DNA from: CAWAHD01 sp963781785
GTDB lineage: Bacteria; Planctomycetota; Planctomycetia; Isosphaerales; Isosphaeraceae
DNA: 64,000 nt
Assembly: GCA_963781785.1 (NCBI GenBank)
Contig: CAWAHD010000002.1
Coordinates: 2,294,001-2,358,000 of the forward strand
Direction of reading: 5' to 3'
The notes under the pieces were generated by a model. The model was given only the letters and a program-made list of their open reading frames with translations, made no database searches and was not told the DNA's origin. This document shows, in pieces, positions 38,268 to 49,224 of this stretch (positions are counted from its first letter, which is position 1; each line of letters begins with the position of its first letter). A program made the position numbers and the translations under genes.

Positions 38268-39764
38268 TCACCCTGCCGTGGATTGCCCACCGGACCTGGT
38301 CAAGGAAACCGCGACGGAGGCGCCTCCCGTCAGGCTCAAGAGTGGAAGCATCCACGGGACATACGGGGGTAAAATGATCACCGCGGCAGGAACCACGAGC
38401 AAGCCGACGGCCAAGCTCACGCCCAGGATGCACAGCCTGTGCCCAGGCCAGAAGCCGGCGCACGCCAGTGCCGCCAATACACCCACTGTCACCATTAACC
38501 CCGGCGCCATCGCGTCTTCGCCCCGCGTCGGTTGATAACAGCGCTCGACGTGGCCGTGCAATCGTTTCTTCAGAATCTGACCCGGCAGCGCGTATGCCGC
38601 TTTCGCCGCCGCTGGTCTGTCAATCCTGACGCCGTTCATGGTTTTCTCGATTTCCACCTGGTCGAGCGCGCGGGAGTAGATGTGCACATCGTCGATGAGG
38701 CCGGCGAACTCGTACGAGCTGATTTCTGCTCGTTTTCCCACGCAAACTCGCTGGCTCGACGTTCTCTGCGCAGCGGCCACAGGCCCCGCCAGGAATCCGT
38801 CGTCCAGATGTGCATTCAGATACACATGCAGTGTCCGAGCATCGGCGTCGTAAACTCCCGCCACGTGATACCATGTGTCGCGGCCCAGCTCGCTCGCTCC
38901 ATAGCGGGCCATCCCCTTACCACACGGTTCGGTGAGCTTGAAGCCAATCGTGCGCGGCCCCCTGTCCACCGTCGTGTCCAGTTGGTAGCCAGGACTGAGG
39001 CTCGAAACGATCGCTGCGTCATCGCGCGGAAACGACGTCGAGTTGATCCAGGCGCAGATGGTCATGCTACCCATCAGCCGCAAATCGGCCGGATGGCCAA
39101 AGTCAATGTAGTCCTTCTTGCCGTCCAGGCGCACGGCTGAGCCATGGATTCCGTCGGCCAGCATCGCGCGGCCTCGACGCGTACCATCGAGCCTGTTATC
39201 GGAAGAATCGTGCACGATGCCGCCTGCCATCTCGTCGAACGTCCAGTGCGCTTCCAGCGCTCCGGGCAAAATGGCTCCCCGGCAGTTCCAGAACAGCTTT
39301 CCCCATTCCGACGTCGCTGCCGTTGCGAGGATCGCCAGCGCCGCCAGCGCCGAAAGCGAGGCGGTTCGCACATTCACCCGGAATGCCGGCACATCGATCC
39401 GCCAGCGCCGACCGATCATCCAACCGACGATTGCTCCAGTGACGTTCAAGGCCAGATCGATCGGCGACGGAAACCGGTGCACCGTGAAAAACTGGCAGAG
39501 TTCCGCAGAGAGAGACAGAAATGTCGCGATCATCACGGTGGGCCAGAATCCCCGTCTCACCAGAATCACGCCGACCGGGGCGTAGAGTAAGAGGTTCACC
39601 ACGACGTCGCGGAGTCCGAAATGCAATGAGAGCGTCGCAAGGTCAAACCGCCGCAGCTCCACCGGGATCGCCGTGGCGCCAACGATGAGCACGACCAGCG
39701 GGACGAGCAAGCTCACGCGATCGCTATCGCGTTGCTCACTCGAACGGTCTTGCGGAATGCTCAT
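38268..39764 (-). CDS. VanZ-like membrane domain fused to a LamG (concanavalin-A-like) domain
   Basis: 498 residues on the opposite strand to its neighbours. Residues 1-150 form a VanZ-like unit with four hydrophobic segments and the motifs RDVVVNLLLYAPVGVILVRR, SAELCQFFTVHRFPSPIDL and ALNVTGAIVGWMIG. Residues ~165-390 are a LamG/laminin-G-3-like domain (LEAHWTFDEMAGGIVHDSS, SAVRLDGKKDYIDFGHP, MTICAWINSTSF, WYHVAGVYDADARTLHVYLN, FAGLIDDVHIYSRAL). Two or three helices close the protein. VanZ domains recur in exopolysaccharide clusters. The LamG part probably binds carbohydrate outside the membrane. No strong ribosome site was seen. Confidence 0.85.
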   Translation of the reverse strand: MSIPQDRSSEQRDSDRVSLLVPLVVLIVGATAIPVELRRFDLATLSLHFGLRDVVVNLLLYAPVGVILVRRGFWPTVMIATFLSLSAELCQFFTVHRFPSPIDLALNVTGAIVGWMIGRRWRIDVPAFRVNVRTASLSALAALAILATAATSEWGKLFWNCRGAILPGALEAHWTFDEMAGGIVHDSSDNRLDGTRRGRAMLADGIHGSAVRLDGKKDYIDFGHPADLRLMGSMTICAWINSTSFPRDDAAIVSSLSPGYQLDTTVDRGPRTIGFKLTEPCGKGMARYGASELGRDTWYHVAGVYDADARTLHVYLNAHLDDGFLAGPVAAAQRTSSQRVCVGKRAEISSYEFAGLIDDVHIYSRALDQVEIEKTMNGVRIDRPAAAKAAYALPGQILKKRLHGHVERCYQPTRGEDAMAPGLMVTVGVLAALACAGFWPGHRLCILGVSLAVGLLVVPAAVIILPPYVPWMLPLLSLTGGASVAVSLTRSGGQSTAG

Positions 39765-40349
39765 GAGGTCACTCGTGGTACCGCGCTTCGCGGTGTGGGT
39801 GTCACGGACCGTGCGATTGCACCGGCGACAACGGGCGCACGGTGACGAGCCCTATCCGTCAACCATCGGGATGAGATTCCAGCGCGATCTCTATGCCGCC
39901 TTCCCCCGAAGTCGGCTGACCATCGCGTCTTGAATTCCAAGGCCGCGCGTACAACTAACATGACTGATTTTCCCTCCGGCTGTAAATACTTCGGCGTCAA
40001 TCGGCTCATGGAGGCGATTGAGATGCCCCAGCACGACATCGTCGGATCAGCACTGCACAGTCATCGAGCCCCGGTCGACTGGCAAGTCTGGCGACCCGGG
40101 ACGACCGGCCAGGTACAGCGGACCCGACGGAGAACTTGTCGTCTCTCTCGCCAGACGAAATCGTTTTGCTGCGACCCATGCTTCTGGCATCCGGCGTTCC
40201 CTGACCGAGTCGGGTGGCCAGAATCTCAGGCAAAAGCCGCTCGCTCCCAGAGGAGCGTCGCCTGGTGACGTCCGGTGTCACAGGGATGTGGAGTTTTCGC
40301 GATTTTATCATCGACGACAGCCATGCTGGAGGAGGTCGGATGCGACTCC
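39765..40349. other. 585-bp intergenic region
   Basis: Divergent spacer between the VanZ-LamG gene and the second acyltransferase 3. Open frames here (for example 39960-40268) have no ribosome site and no recognisable domain. No copy of the P1/P2 leader is present. The promoter of the downstream genes is probably here but I cannot place it. Confidence 0.5.
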
Positions 40350-41567
40350 ATGGGCCCGCAGCCCTCGGGGAAGATGGCCGGCAATGGACCCGGTACGATA
40401 GGAACGCGGGCGTCGGTCCATCTGGACTTGATCCGGGGATTGGCGGCGATTGAGGTGCTGCTCTATCACTCCTGGGGTGTGTTCTTCATCGGGATACCGA
40501 ACTCGTCGGCGGAGCCGCTCTACGTCCGGATGCATCGGTTTGCCGTCAGCTTCGGCCATGAATCGGTGCTGGTCTTCTTCGTGCTCAGCGGCCTGCTGAT
40601 CTCGTCGAGCGTGATCCAGGACGTCCGCGCGGGCCGCTGGTCGTGGCGCACGTACGGCGTGTCGCGCGCCACGCGGTTGTACCTGGTACTGGTACCGGCG
40701 CTGGTCTTGACGTTCGCCCTCGATCGCGCTGGGCTGACGCTGTTCGCCGGCTTGGTCGACACCGCCGACCCCGGAAACGCCTGGGTCAACCCCGATTCCA
40801 TCCGGGACCGTCTCAATACACCGGTGGTCCTCGGTAACCTGTTCTTCCTCCAGGCAATCTTCGTGCCCACGCTGGGGTCGAACGCTCCGCTGTGGAGTCT
40901 GGCCAACGAGGGCTGGTACTATGTCATCTTCCCTTGCCTGTGGTTGGCCTTCACCGGACGCTCAGGATGGCAGAGGCAACTGTTTCACGGCGGCCTTGGC
41001 GCCGCCGCGCTGGTCATGGTCGGCTGGAGCATCGCCTTGTATTTCATCGTCTGGTTGCTCGGCACCGCAGTGTGCCTGCTCCGCTTCGCGCGCCCCGGCC
41101 CGAATCACCGGCGCTTTCGGCCCAACGGCGTAGCCGGCCTCGCTCTCGTCTTGGCTGTGCTGGTCGGCACGATCAAACTACGATGGCGGCACCCCGAGTT
41201 ATGGTTCGCCATCGACTTGGCCCTGGGACTCGCCGTGGCCGTCCTCCTGTACGGTCTCCTGGATGACGACCGACCGAAACAGACGGGGGCCTACGGCTGG
41301 TTCGCCAAAACCGTCGCCGGTTTCTCGTTCACACTGTACGCGGTGCACCTTCCGATCCTGGCGTTCACGCGACTCTGCCTGAGCCCGGCCCATCGCTGGC
41401 AGCCCGACGGCCGACACGTGGTGCTCTGGTGGTTGATCGTCGGCGGCGTCTTGGTGGGCGCGTACGCCCTGTCTCGACTGACAGAAGCCCATACCGATGC
41501 TTTACGAAGGGCCGTGCTCGGCAGTGTCAGCCCGCGCCGCTCTGACGATGTGAAGCTGATCCTTTGA
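40350..41567 (+). CDS. acyltransferase 3, second of three
   Basis: The family motif SVHLDLIRGLAAIEVLLYHSW starts soon after the Met at 40350. ATGs at 40323 and 40374 are alternatives. About 405 residues and roughly ten hydrophobic segments. ESVLVFFVLSGLLISSSV, YGVSRATRLYLVLVPALVL and APLWSLANEGWYYVIFPCLW match the OafA-like family. It probably O-acylates the glycan or a lipid-linked precursor. Confidence 0.88.
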   Translation: MGPQPSGKMAGNGPGTIGTRASVHLDLIRGLAAIEVLLYHSWGVFFIGIPNSSAEPLYVRMHRFAVSFGHESVLVFFVLSGLLISSSVIQDVRAGRWSWRTYGVSRATRLYLVLVPALVLTFALDRAGLTLFAGLVDTADPGNAWVNPDSIRDRLNTPVVLGNLFFLQAIFVPTLGSNAPLWSLANEGWYYVIFPCLWLAFTGRSGWQRQLFHGGLGAAALVMVGWSIALYFIVWLLGTAVCLLRFARPGPNHRRFRPNGVAGLALVLAVLVGTIKLRWRHPELWFAIDLALGLAVAVLLYGLLDDDRPKQTGAYGWFAKTVAGFSFTLYAVHLPILAFTRLCLSPAHRWQPDGRHVVLWWLIVGGVLVGAYALSRLTEAHTDALRRAVLGSVSPRRSDDVKLIL

Positions 41568-41703
41568 CCAACAAGATGATGATGTTCGGTTTTTTCTTGG
41601 TACGTCGCAACGCGCGACGATCGTCCTGATTCCAGACGTAATAAATCAATGAGCATGTGGGCATTACCACGGTGCGATAGGCTTTTTCCGGGCGTTCCAA
41701 TCC

Positions 41704-42801
41704 ATGTCAGAAGCACACACGCTGCCGCCGATTTTCGTCGTCGGCTCCGGTCGTAGCGGTACGACCTGGATCGGAGGCACGATCGCGTCCTGTTCGGGAT
41801 GCGCTCCGATATTCGAACCCCTTCAGCCGGAACTCGCACGCGTGAGCCCGCCATGGGGGCGGAAGAGCGGATTCCCCGGCCCCTATCTGCGCAGCCGGGG
41901 ATCCTATCCTCAATGGGAAGCGTTTTTCGACGCAATCCTCGCGGGTCAGTTGACGAACTGGTGGACGCGGATGGACTGGAGCCGGGTCCCCGAGTCCTTG
42001 ACCCGTTGGCGGCTTCCCGGGCGAATCGCCTACCGCCTGGCCAAGACCCGGTATCAGCTCCTGAAAATGCGCAGCAATCGCTACGTCGTCAAGGAAATCC
42101 GCGCAAACTTGATGCTGGATTGGCTCGTGAGCTACACCGGTGCTCGGATCATGTTCGTGATCCGCCACCCTTGCGCAACGATCGGGTCCCGGATGCAGCA
42201 GCCGGCACAAGGTTGGCAAGTCGATATGGACGAGATCCTCTGCCAGTCCTCCCTCATGGCGGAATTCCTCGAGCCGTTCCGCAAGACCATCAACGGAGCC
42301 TCGACACTGCTCGAGCGCCAGACGATCATGTGGTGCGTCGAAAACCTTGTCCCCCTCAGCCAGGCCAGTTCAAGAGACTGGCTGATGTGCTGCTACGAGG
42401 ATTTCCTCGCGGACCGGGATGTTGCATTCGAGCGGGTTTTTGACGCCCTGGGCCTCGAGCCCAGCTCAAGCACCGCAAGGACAAAGAGACTTGTTGTCGA
42501 CAAGCCCATTAACGACTTGAACAAGCCGCGGCCATGGTACGCTCCCCTCAAGGAGGCTGAAGGCGAAGAAGTGCTGCGGCTGTGCCGTGAGTTTGGCCTC
42601 GGTCTCTATGGCAAGCAGAGTATGCCGCTGTATTCACCGAGGGAGTTTCTCGATGATGCCAGCATCGCTGTCGCGCCAGAGAGCGCCTCGACGGACGATT
42701 CGAGTACCGCGAACTCGACGGCCACCGCCGATGGAAGTTCGCGAGCGAGCCGTGCAGGCACCGGACCGGGACTCGACGGGTCTCGAACCTCCAATAGATA
42801 G
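41704..42801 (+). CDS. sulfotransferase, second of two
   Basis: 365 residues. The 5'-phosphosulfate loop FVVGSGRSGTTWIGG is at about residues 11-25 and the 3'-phosphate site is IMFVIRHPCATIGSRM near residue 150. CYEDFLADRDVAFERVFDALG is normal for the family. The last ~50 residues are Ser/Thr/Ala-rich and low-complexity. It would use PAPS to sulfate the glycan. The sequence differs clearly from the sulfotransferase at 20780, suggesting a different position or acceptor. Confidence 0.87.
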   Translation: MSEAHTLPPIFVVGSGRSGTTWIGGTIASCSGCAPIFEPLQPELARVSPPWGRKSGFPGPYLRSRGSYPQWEAFFDAILAGQLTNWWTRMDWSRVPESLTRWRLPGRIAYRLAKTRYQLLKMRSNRYVVKEIRANLMLDWLVSYTGARIMFVIRHPCATIGSRMQQPAQGWQVDMDEILCQSSLMAEFLEPFRKTINGASTLLERQTIMWCVENLVPLSQASSRDWLMCCYEDFLADRDVAFERVFDALGLEPSSSTARTKRLVVDKPINDLNKPRPWYAPLKEAEGEEVLRLCREFGLGLYGKQSMPLYSPREFLDDASIAVAPESASTDDSSTANSTATADGSSRASRAGTGPGLDGSRTSNR

Positions 42802-42940
42802 ATGATGCCCGCGCGATCGCCCAGCGGTCGTGCGCAGAATTCACGACGTGGTTTGTCCGAGCCTGCCCACCTGGGCGTCGTCACGCCCGGCACGAGCGGA
42901 CCAGGCTTGCCAATCAAACATCTGGATTTGTGACCACACG

Positions 42941-44241
42941 ATGGAATGGTTTTTCTTCGTCCTGTTGAATGCAGCCTTCTTCGTCCGCCCGGGCGACCTG
43001 ATGCAGTCAGCCGACTTCCCTGTCTACAACTTCACGATGATCGCGTGCCTGATCCTGGCGGGCCCGCGGGTCGTCGAAGTGGCACGTTCCTGGCGCCAGT
43101 CCCCCATCACGACCTGTGTCCTGGGTATGGTGGCGGCGTGTCTCCTTTCGCATATGTCGCGTGCCTACTTCGGGCGGGCGGTGGAAGATGGCATCTATCT
43201 CGTCAAGATCATTATCTACTACCTCGTTTTCGTGGCAATCGTTAATAGCCCCGCGCGTCTGCAATCGTTTCTTCGCTGGTTCGTCGTCTTCACCCTGGTG
43301 CTCACCGGGCTCGCATTGGCTCACTGGCATGAGCTCGTCTCGATCGAGTGCCTGGCGGCCTGTCAGCAGTACGAGTTCAACAGTGTTACCGGCCAGATTG
43401 AGGTGATCCCCCGCCTGCGCAGCACCGGCGTGTTCAACGATCCCAACGACCTGTCAATGGTCCTGATTGTTGGTGTTATCATATGTCTGTATATTATAGA
43501 CAACGCGCGTCGGGGATTGGGACGGTTCCTCTGGCTGGCGCCGATTGCGACTTTCCTGTACGCCCTGAAGCTCACATACTCGCGCGGCGGACTGCTCAAT
43601 TTTGCGATCAGCCTCATGGTGGTGTCCTGGTACAGGCTGGGCTGGAAGAAAACGATGCTGGTTTCGGCCGTGCTGCTTCCGGCCATGCTCATCCTTTTCG
43701 GGGGCAGGATGACGAAGCTGGACATCGAAGACACGGGAGACACATCTCAACACCGGATCCAGATCTGGTCCCGTGGGTTGTTGCTCTTCCGCGAGAGTCC
43801 AGTCTTTGGTGTCGGCATGAACGAATTCAACGAGCGCACGGAATCGTCGCCCACAATAGTTTTGTGCACACGTATGCCGAACTGGGGTTTTTCGGCGGGA
43901 CGTTGTTTGTGGGCGCCTTTTACGCCGGCTACATAGGAGTGGCCCGGCTGGGAAAGAACCCAGGCGCCTTCCGCGATCCGGCACTACCACGCTTGTACCC
44001 CTACATCCTGGCGATGATTGTTTCGTATTGCGCGGGCATGTTTTCTCTGTCCAGGCCCTACACGATAACAACTTATACAATACTCGGCATTGTCGCGGCC
44101 TACCTCCACGTGGCGGAGACCAACAGTTCACTGGAGGGCCTGAGATTCGATGCGCGGTTCATCCAGCGACTGCTGCTGGTCGGCGTGGCTTGCACGTTGT
44201 TCCTGTACCTCTTCGTGCGGCTCACGGTGCGTTTTGAGTGA
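42941..44241 (+). CDS. O-antigen ligase / Wzy-like polymerase membrane protein, one frameshift
   Basis: ATG 42941 begins MEWFFFVLLNAAFFVRPGD. About ten to twelve hydrophobic segments and a Wzy_C-type region: RLRSTGVFNDPNDLSM, LTYSRGGLLNFAISL, and the periplasmic HRIQIWSRGLLLFRESPVFG with GVGMNEFNER, then HNSFVHTYAELGFFGGTLF. The frame shifts near 43840. One G missing from GGG explains it and restores ERTGIVAHNSFVHTYAE. About 434 residues in full. It either polymerises lipid-linked repeat units or ligates the glycan to a lipid acceptor. Confidence 0.82.
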
Positions 44242-44371
44242 ACTCCGCCGGCAAGGGCAGCAACCGCCTCGCTGCGGCGCCGCCGGCGCGACGCCCGCAT
44301 CGCCCCGACCGCAGAGAATTGCTCCGTCCAACCAAGAGCGCCTGCTCGGCTAGAGAAGGGTCGATCGTCCT

Positions 44372-45637
44372 ATGCGGATCCTCACGCTCACCAACCTCTG
44401 CCCCAACCCCTATCAACCGCTCAGGGCCTCATTCAACCGCCAGTTGTTTCAGGCCCTGAGCCGGCAGCATCCCTTGCAAATCATCTCCCCGATCGCCTGG
44501 ACTGACGAGCTGGTGGGACGTCGACGAGGAGGCGCACTGGCTCGGGATCGTCGCGTCACGTTCGACGGCACGGTCGTTGACCATCCCATCTACTTCTATG
44601 TCCCGAAAATGCTCAGGCATTGGTACGGCCATTTCTACTGCTTTTCAGGCGCAGGGCTTTCACGAGGGCACTCGAAGAATTTCGTCCCGACATCGTGCTG
44701 GCGCCGTGGGCTTATCCCGACGGCTGGGCCGCCGTCCGCTTGGGGCACGCCGCCGGTCTGCCCGTGGTCGTCAAGGTGCATGGATCGGACATTCGCGTCC
44801 TCAGTCGCATGCGCGGTCGCCGGCAGAGGACCGTCGAATGTCTCCGGCATGCCGACGGAGTCGTCGCCGTGAGCCACGAGCTGGCGAACCAGGTGATCGA
44901 GCTCAACGGTGCCCCAGGCAAGGTTCGCGTCATCACGAGCGGCATCGACTCACGCTTGTTCCATCCGGGATCGAGATCAGAGGCCCGCGCGGATCGGCAT
45001 CGAGGACCTCGGTCTGGTCTTCCTGTTCATCGGAAATCTCGTGCCCGTCAAGGGACTCGACGTCCTGATCCAGGCGTGTTCGCTGCTCGCAGAAGCCGGT
45101 ACGCAGTTCACGTGCTATCTGATCGGCGAAGGACCCATGCGCACCACGCTCGAACGGCAAATCGCGCACTCGGGACTGGCCGGACAAATTCGACTTGTCG
45201 GCACCAGACCAAATGGCCAGCTACCAGATTGGTTTCGCGCCGCCAACCTCTTCGTTCTTCCCAGCCGATCCGAGGGGCTGCCCACCGTCCTCCTGGAAGC
45301 ACTGGCTTCTGGCACTCCCTTTGTGGCGACGCGGGTCGGCGGAATCCCTGAACTTGCCACCCTCGGGCCGTGTCGGCTCGTGCGGCCGGAGGACCCCCGA
45401 CAACTGGCTCAGGCCATCCGACTCTCGATCGACGAGGACAAGGCCTCAGGTGAAGCTGTCGCGGCCCAGCCGCGGCTCAAGAATCACGACGAAGAAGCAA
45501 GCGAACTGACGAGCTTCCTCGAAATCGTCCGTCGTGGCTACCACGATGCGCGCGGATCCGGCGCCTCGCTCCCGTGCCCGGCACCGTGGTCCCAGCAGGA
45601 AGTCGCATGCAATGACCAGCCAAACCACGCACAATGA
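44372..45637 (+). CDS. GT4-family glycosyltransferase, two frameshifts
   Basis: Three overlapping frames make one enzyme of about 421 residues. The N-terminus is MRILTLTNLCPNPYQPLRAS. After a shift near 44645 the frame reads RRRAFTRALEEFRPDIVLAP, VVKVHGSDIRVL and VVAVSHELANQVI. After a shift near 44974 it reads FLFIGNLVPVKGLDVLIQA, LIGEGPMRTTLE and SRSEGLPTVLLEALASGTPF (E-x7-E motif). Each piece is a well-conserved GT4 segment in the right order, so the breaks are probably sequence errors. Confidence 0.78.
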
Positions 45638-45649
45638 AAAGGGCTCTCG

Positions 45650-46844
45650 ATGGTGATGAATACAGTGACCCAGCAGAACCACGTCACGATCGACGATGTG
45701 CCCGCGCTCAGCGGCCGCGATATCCTCTGTTTCAGCCACGACTGGACCGGCGACCCCCTGTCCAAGACGCACCTGATGCGGCTTCTGTCCCGGCATAATC
45801 GCGTCCTGTGGGTCAACTCGATTGGCTACCGCACCCCCTCGGTCGCGTCCAGGGCCGACATGAGCCGCGCGGTCAAGAAGCTGCTCTCGGTTGCCTTGCC
45901 GATTCGAGAGCCCGAACCCAATCTCTTCGTTCTCAACCCCCTGGCCGTCCCGTTCTACGGACTGCGCCGGCAAGCTGGTCAACGAGCGTCTGCTCCGGTT
46001 TCAGATTCTTCGAGCCATGCGGAAACTCGAATTCAAAAGCGCGATCAACTGGGTGTTCAACCCCGCAGCCGGAGTCATAGCCCGGAAACTGGGTGAATCG
46101 TTCTTGATCTATTATTGCGTCGACGAATACGCGGCATTTTCCGGGGTCCCTTCCCGCGCGCTGGCCGAAACGGAGCGCAAGTTATTGCGAGATGCTGACC
46201 TCGTCATCGTCTCCGCTGACCGCCTCTATCAGTCGAAGGCGCCGGAGAACCCCCGCACCTACCTGGTCCGCCACGGAGTCGACTTCGACCATTTTCACCG
46301 CGCGCTGGATCGCGAGACGGAGATCCCCCAGGAAATCGCCGGGCTCCCCCGGCCGATCATCGGTTACTTCGGGCTGATCTCGCAGGACTGGATCGATCTC
46401 GAGCTGCTCGTCAAGCTCGCCCACCGCTTCTCCCATGGCTCGCTGGTGATGCTCGGCAAGATCGCGATGGATGTCTCACGACTCCGCGCGCTGCCAAATG
46501 TCCACTTGCTCGGTCGCAAGCCGTATCACTCTTTGCCTGCTTACTGCAAGGGCTTCGACGCCGCGATCATTCCGTTCCCGATCAGTGAAGTGACACTCAA
46601 CTCCAATCCGCTCAAAGCGCGCGAGTACCTGGCCGCCGGGCTTCCGGTCGTCTCGACTGCGATCCCCGAGGTCGAGGTGCTGGGGCTGTGCTCCACCGCG
46701 GGCGATCATGAGGAATTCCTCCGGCAAACCGAGGAGGCCCTCGGGGAACCAGGCCCCTGCCGCCGGCGGAGCGAGATGGTGCGCGATCAAAGCTGGCGCG
46801 CCAAGCTTGCCGAGGTTACCCAGTATATCATGCGCCATGCATAA
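45650..46844 (+). CDS. TuaH-like GT-B glycosyltransferase, one frameshift
   Basis: AAGGG six bases before ATG 45650 and 12 bp after the previous stop. The N-terminus DILCFSHDWTGDPLSKTHLM and LWVNSIGYRTP is joined after a shift at 45964-45968 to GKLVNERLLRFQILRAM. Adding a GC there restores GLRAGKLVNE. The rest shows YYCVDEYAAFSGVP, IGYFGLISQDWIDLELL and SNPLKAREYLAAGLPVVSTA. About 398 residues. These patterns match the TuaH/family-1-like group often found in exopolysaccharide clusters. Confidence 0.78.
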
Positions 46845-46877
46845 CTCGGAATACCACACTCATTGCGCGGTGTCGGC

Positions 46878-47967
46878 ATGATCTATAACGTACATTTACT
46901 GCGTGTGTTGGCTGCGCTCGCCGTGGTGTATTTTCACATCGCCTCGGAGGCAGGCCTCAATCTGCCACTGCCTTTCGGTACTTTCGGCGTCGACATTTTC
47001 TTCGTCGTCAGCGGGTTCATCATCGCTTATATCGGATCGAAGAGCCCCGACCAGTTCCTGCTGCGCAGGATCATCCGGATCGTGCCGTTCTACTGGTCGG
47101 CGTCGCTCTTTGTCTTCGGAATCGCCTGGCTATTCCCCCAGATCTTGCGGCAGACCAGGCCCGATCGACTGCATCTTGCGTACTCGTTGTTCTTCATTCC
47201 GCACGCCGCCGCCAACGGCGAGATGTTCCCCACGCTGATCCTGGGCTGGACTCTCAATTATGAGATGTACTTCTACGCACTGTTTGCGATCGCCCTGGTC
47301 GTCTCACCCCGCTTGGCGCCATTGATCTGTACGCGCACTGCTCACGCTGACTGTGCTCGCCATCGATGCGTCGGGAACCCAGAATGAAGCACTCAGGTTC
47401 TACGCACGACCGATCGTTTTCGAGTTCATCTTCGGAATATTCGTGTATTACGCGGTGTTGTTCGTTGATCGTCGCGCAGACGAATTTGGTCGTATCCGAT
47501 GGCTCAGGTGGCTGTTGTACGCAGCGACGCTCACGGCCTCGGTATTCCTCGTCGTCCAGGGGATTCGTGGCGGGTTCGGGTTGCCGCGTGCCATCGCCAG
47601 CGGCATCCCGGCCCTGATCATCGTCCTGGGCGCGATCCTGATCGAGAAGCTCTACAACGTCCAAGCCCGGAACAAGCTGATCTTCTTGCTGGGCGAGGCG
47701 TCCTACATTCTTTATCTGATCCACCCCTATGTGATCTACGGAGTCCTACGCTTGGTCGTGGGTCCCACGTCCGGCCTTGGACCGGTGCCGATCGGGCTCC
47801 TGGTGCTCGCGCTGCTCGTGCTTCCATCAGCCGCTGCCCTTGCCATTCATGTCTGGTTCGAGAAGCCGACGATGAGTTACCTGCGCCGCGTCTTGGTTCG
47901 GCCTCGGGAATTATCTCGACGTACGCAGGCGAATTCGCTGATGCTAGAGCCCGTGAACACCCGTTGA
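46878..47967 (+). CDS. acyltransferase 3, third of three, one frameshift
   Basis: ATG 46878 begins MIYNVHLLRVLAALAVVYFH, the family's catalytic-His helix; GVDIFFVVSGFIIAYIG and LLRRIIRIVPFYW follow. A shift at 47331-47340 interrupts the middle. Adding GC to ACGCGCACTG gives TRALLTLTVLAIDASG, which continues through FYARPIVFEFIFGIFVYY to IIVLGAILIEKLYN and YILYLIHPYVIYGVLR. About 363 residues and around ten hydrophobic segments. O-acylation of the glycan is the likely role. Confidence 0.78.
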
Positions 47968-48031
47968 GATGCCTCGGACCGTGCCGCTGCATGGCGATTC
48001 TCGCGCCAGCGAAGGAAACCAGGAATACCCA

Positions 48032-49224
48032 ATGAGCATCTACTGGCTATGTGCCGTCACCGTGTTCTGGGCCAGTGTGGCACTGGTGGCTTATGTCTAC
48101 GCGGCCTACCCGGTTCTGATCTGGTGCCTGTCTCGAAGGATCGAGCCCGCCTGTCCTGCGCCATCGAGCTCAGACCAGGAATATCCCCTGGTCACCGTGT
48201 TGATCGCGGCGTACAACGAGGAGGCCGTCATCGAGGAGCGGGTCCGAAACGCCCTGGCGATGGACTACCCACACGACCGCTTCGAGATCGTGATCGGCCT
48301 GGACGGGTGTAGCGACCAGACGGCGGAGATTGTGCGCCCTTTCACCGACCGGCGCGTCCGGCTGCTCGAATATGCACAGCGCCGGGGCAAGGCCGCCGTC
48401 TTGAACGCGGCCATGGAGGAGGTCGAGGGCCAGATTGTGATCTTGTCCGACGCGAACACCGAGATCGACCCGCAGGCGGCGCGCCGGCTGGTCCGCTGGT
48501 TCGCGGTCCCCGGGGTCGGGGCCGCCGTGGGGAGGCTCATCCTGACCGATCCTCGATCGGGCGCAACGTCGACAGTCTGTACTGGAGGTACGAGACGTTT
48601 TTGAAGCGGTGCGAAGGGCGCACCGGAGGACTGCTTGGTGCCAATGGCGCAATCTACGCCATCCGCCGCGACCTCTACGTCCCGATTCCGCCCGATACCA
48701 TCGTCGACGATTTTGTCATCCCGTTGCTGGCCAAGCTCCGCTCGGGCTGCACGATCGTCTACGAGCCCGACGCGGTCGCCCGCGAGGAATCCGCGCCATC
48801 CATTTCGTCTGAATTTCACCGCCGGGCCCGGATCGGTGCGGGTGGTTTTCAAAGCATCGCCCTGCTCTGGAGACTGCTCGACCCCCGCCGGGGATGGGTC
48901 GCATTCACGTTCTTCTCCCACAAGGTCCTGCGCTGGCTGTGCCCGTTCTTCCTGATCGCAATCCTCGCAAGCAACGTGATGCTCTGGGGGCGACCATTCT
49001 TTGCATGGGTCCTGGGCGCACAACTTGGGTTCTACGGCATATCGCTTTTCGCGGCCTTCGCGCCCAAGGAGGTCAAGCTGCCCAGGCTCGTTCGCTTGAT
49101 GACGATGTTCACGAGCATGAACGCCGCGCTTCTGGTCGGGTTCGTGCGCTGGATCAGCAGGCGCCAGAACGCCGCCTGGAAACGGACGGCGCGGGTCGCG
49201 GAAGTCAGCGGAGCTCTCCGATGA
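48032..49224 (+). CDS. processive-type GT2 glycosyltransferase (PgaC/HasA-like), one frameshift
   Basis: AGGA seven bases before ATG 48032 favours this start. One N-terminal membrane helix (WLCAVTVFWASVALVAYVYA) precedes the GT-A domain: VTVLIAAYNEEAVIEERV, IVIGLDGCSDQTAEI and ILSDANTEIDPQAA. A shift near 48562 (one C missing) restores SGRNVDSLYWRYETFLKRCE; then GLLGANGAIYAIRR, DDFVIPL, FHRRARIGAGGFQ and two to three C-terminal helices. About 398 residues. This architecture is typical of synthases that extrude a homopolymer or repeat unit. Its stop overlaps the next start (ATGA). Confidence 0.82.

Noticed and set aside
39960..40268. Open frame in the 39.8-40.3 kb spacer
   Set aside because: No ribosome site, no recognisable domain and atypical residue composition.
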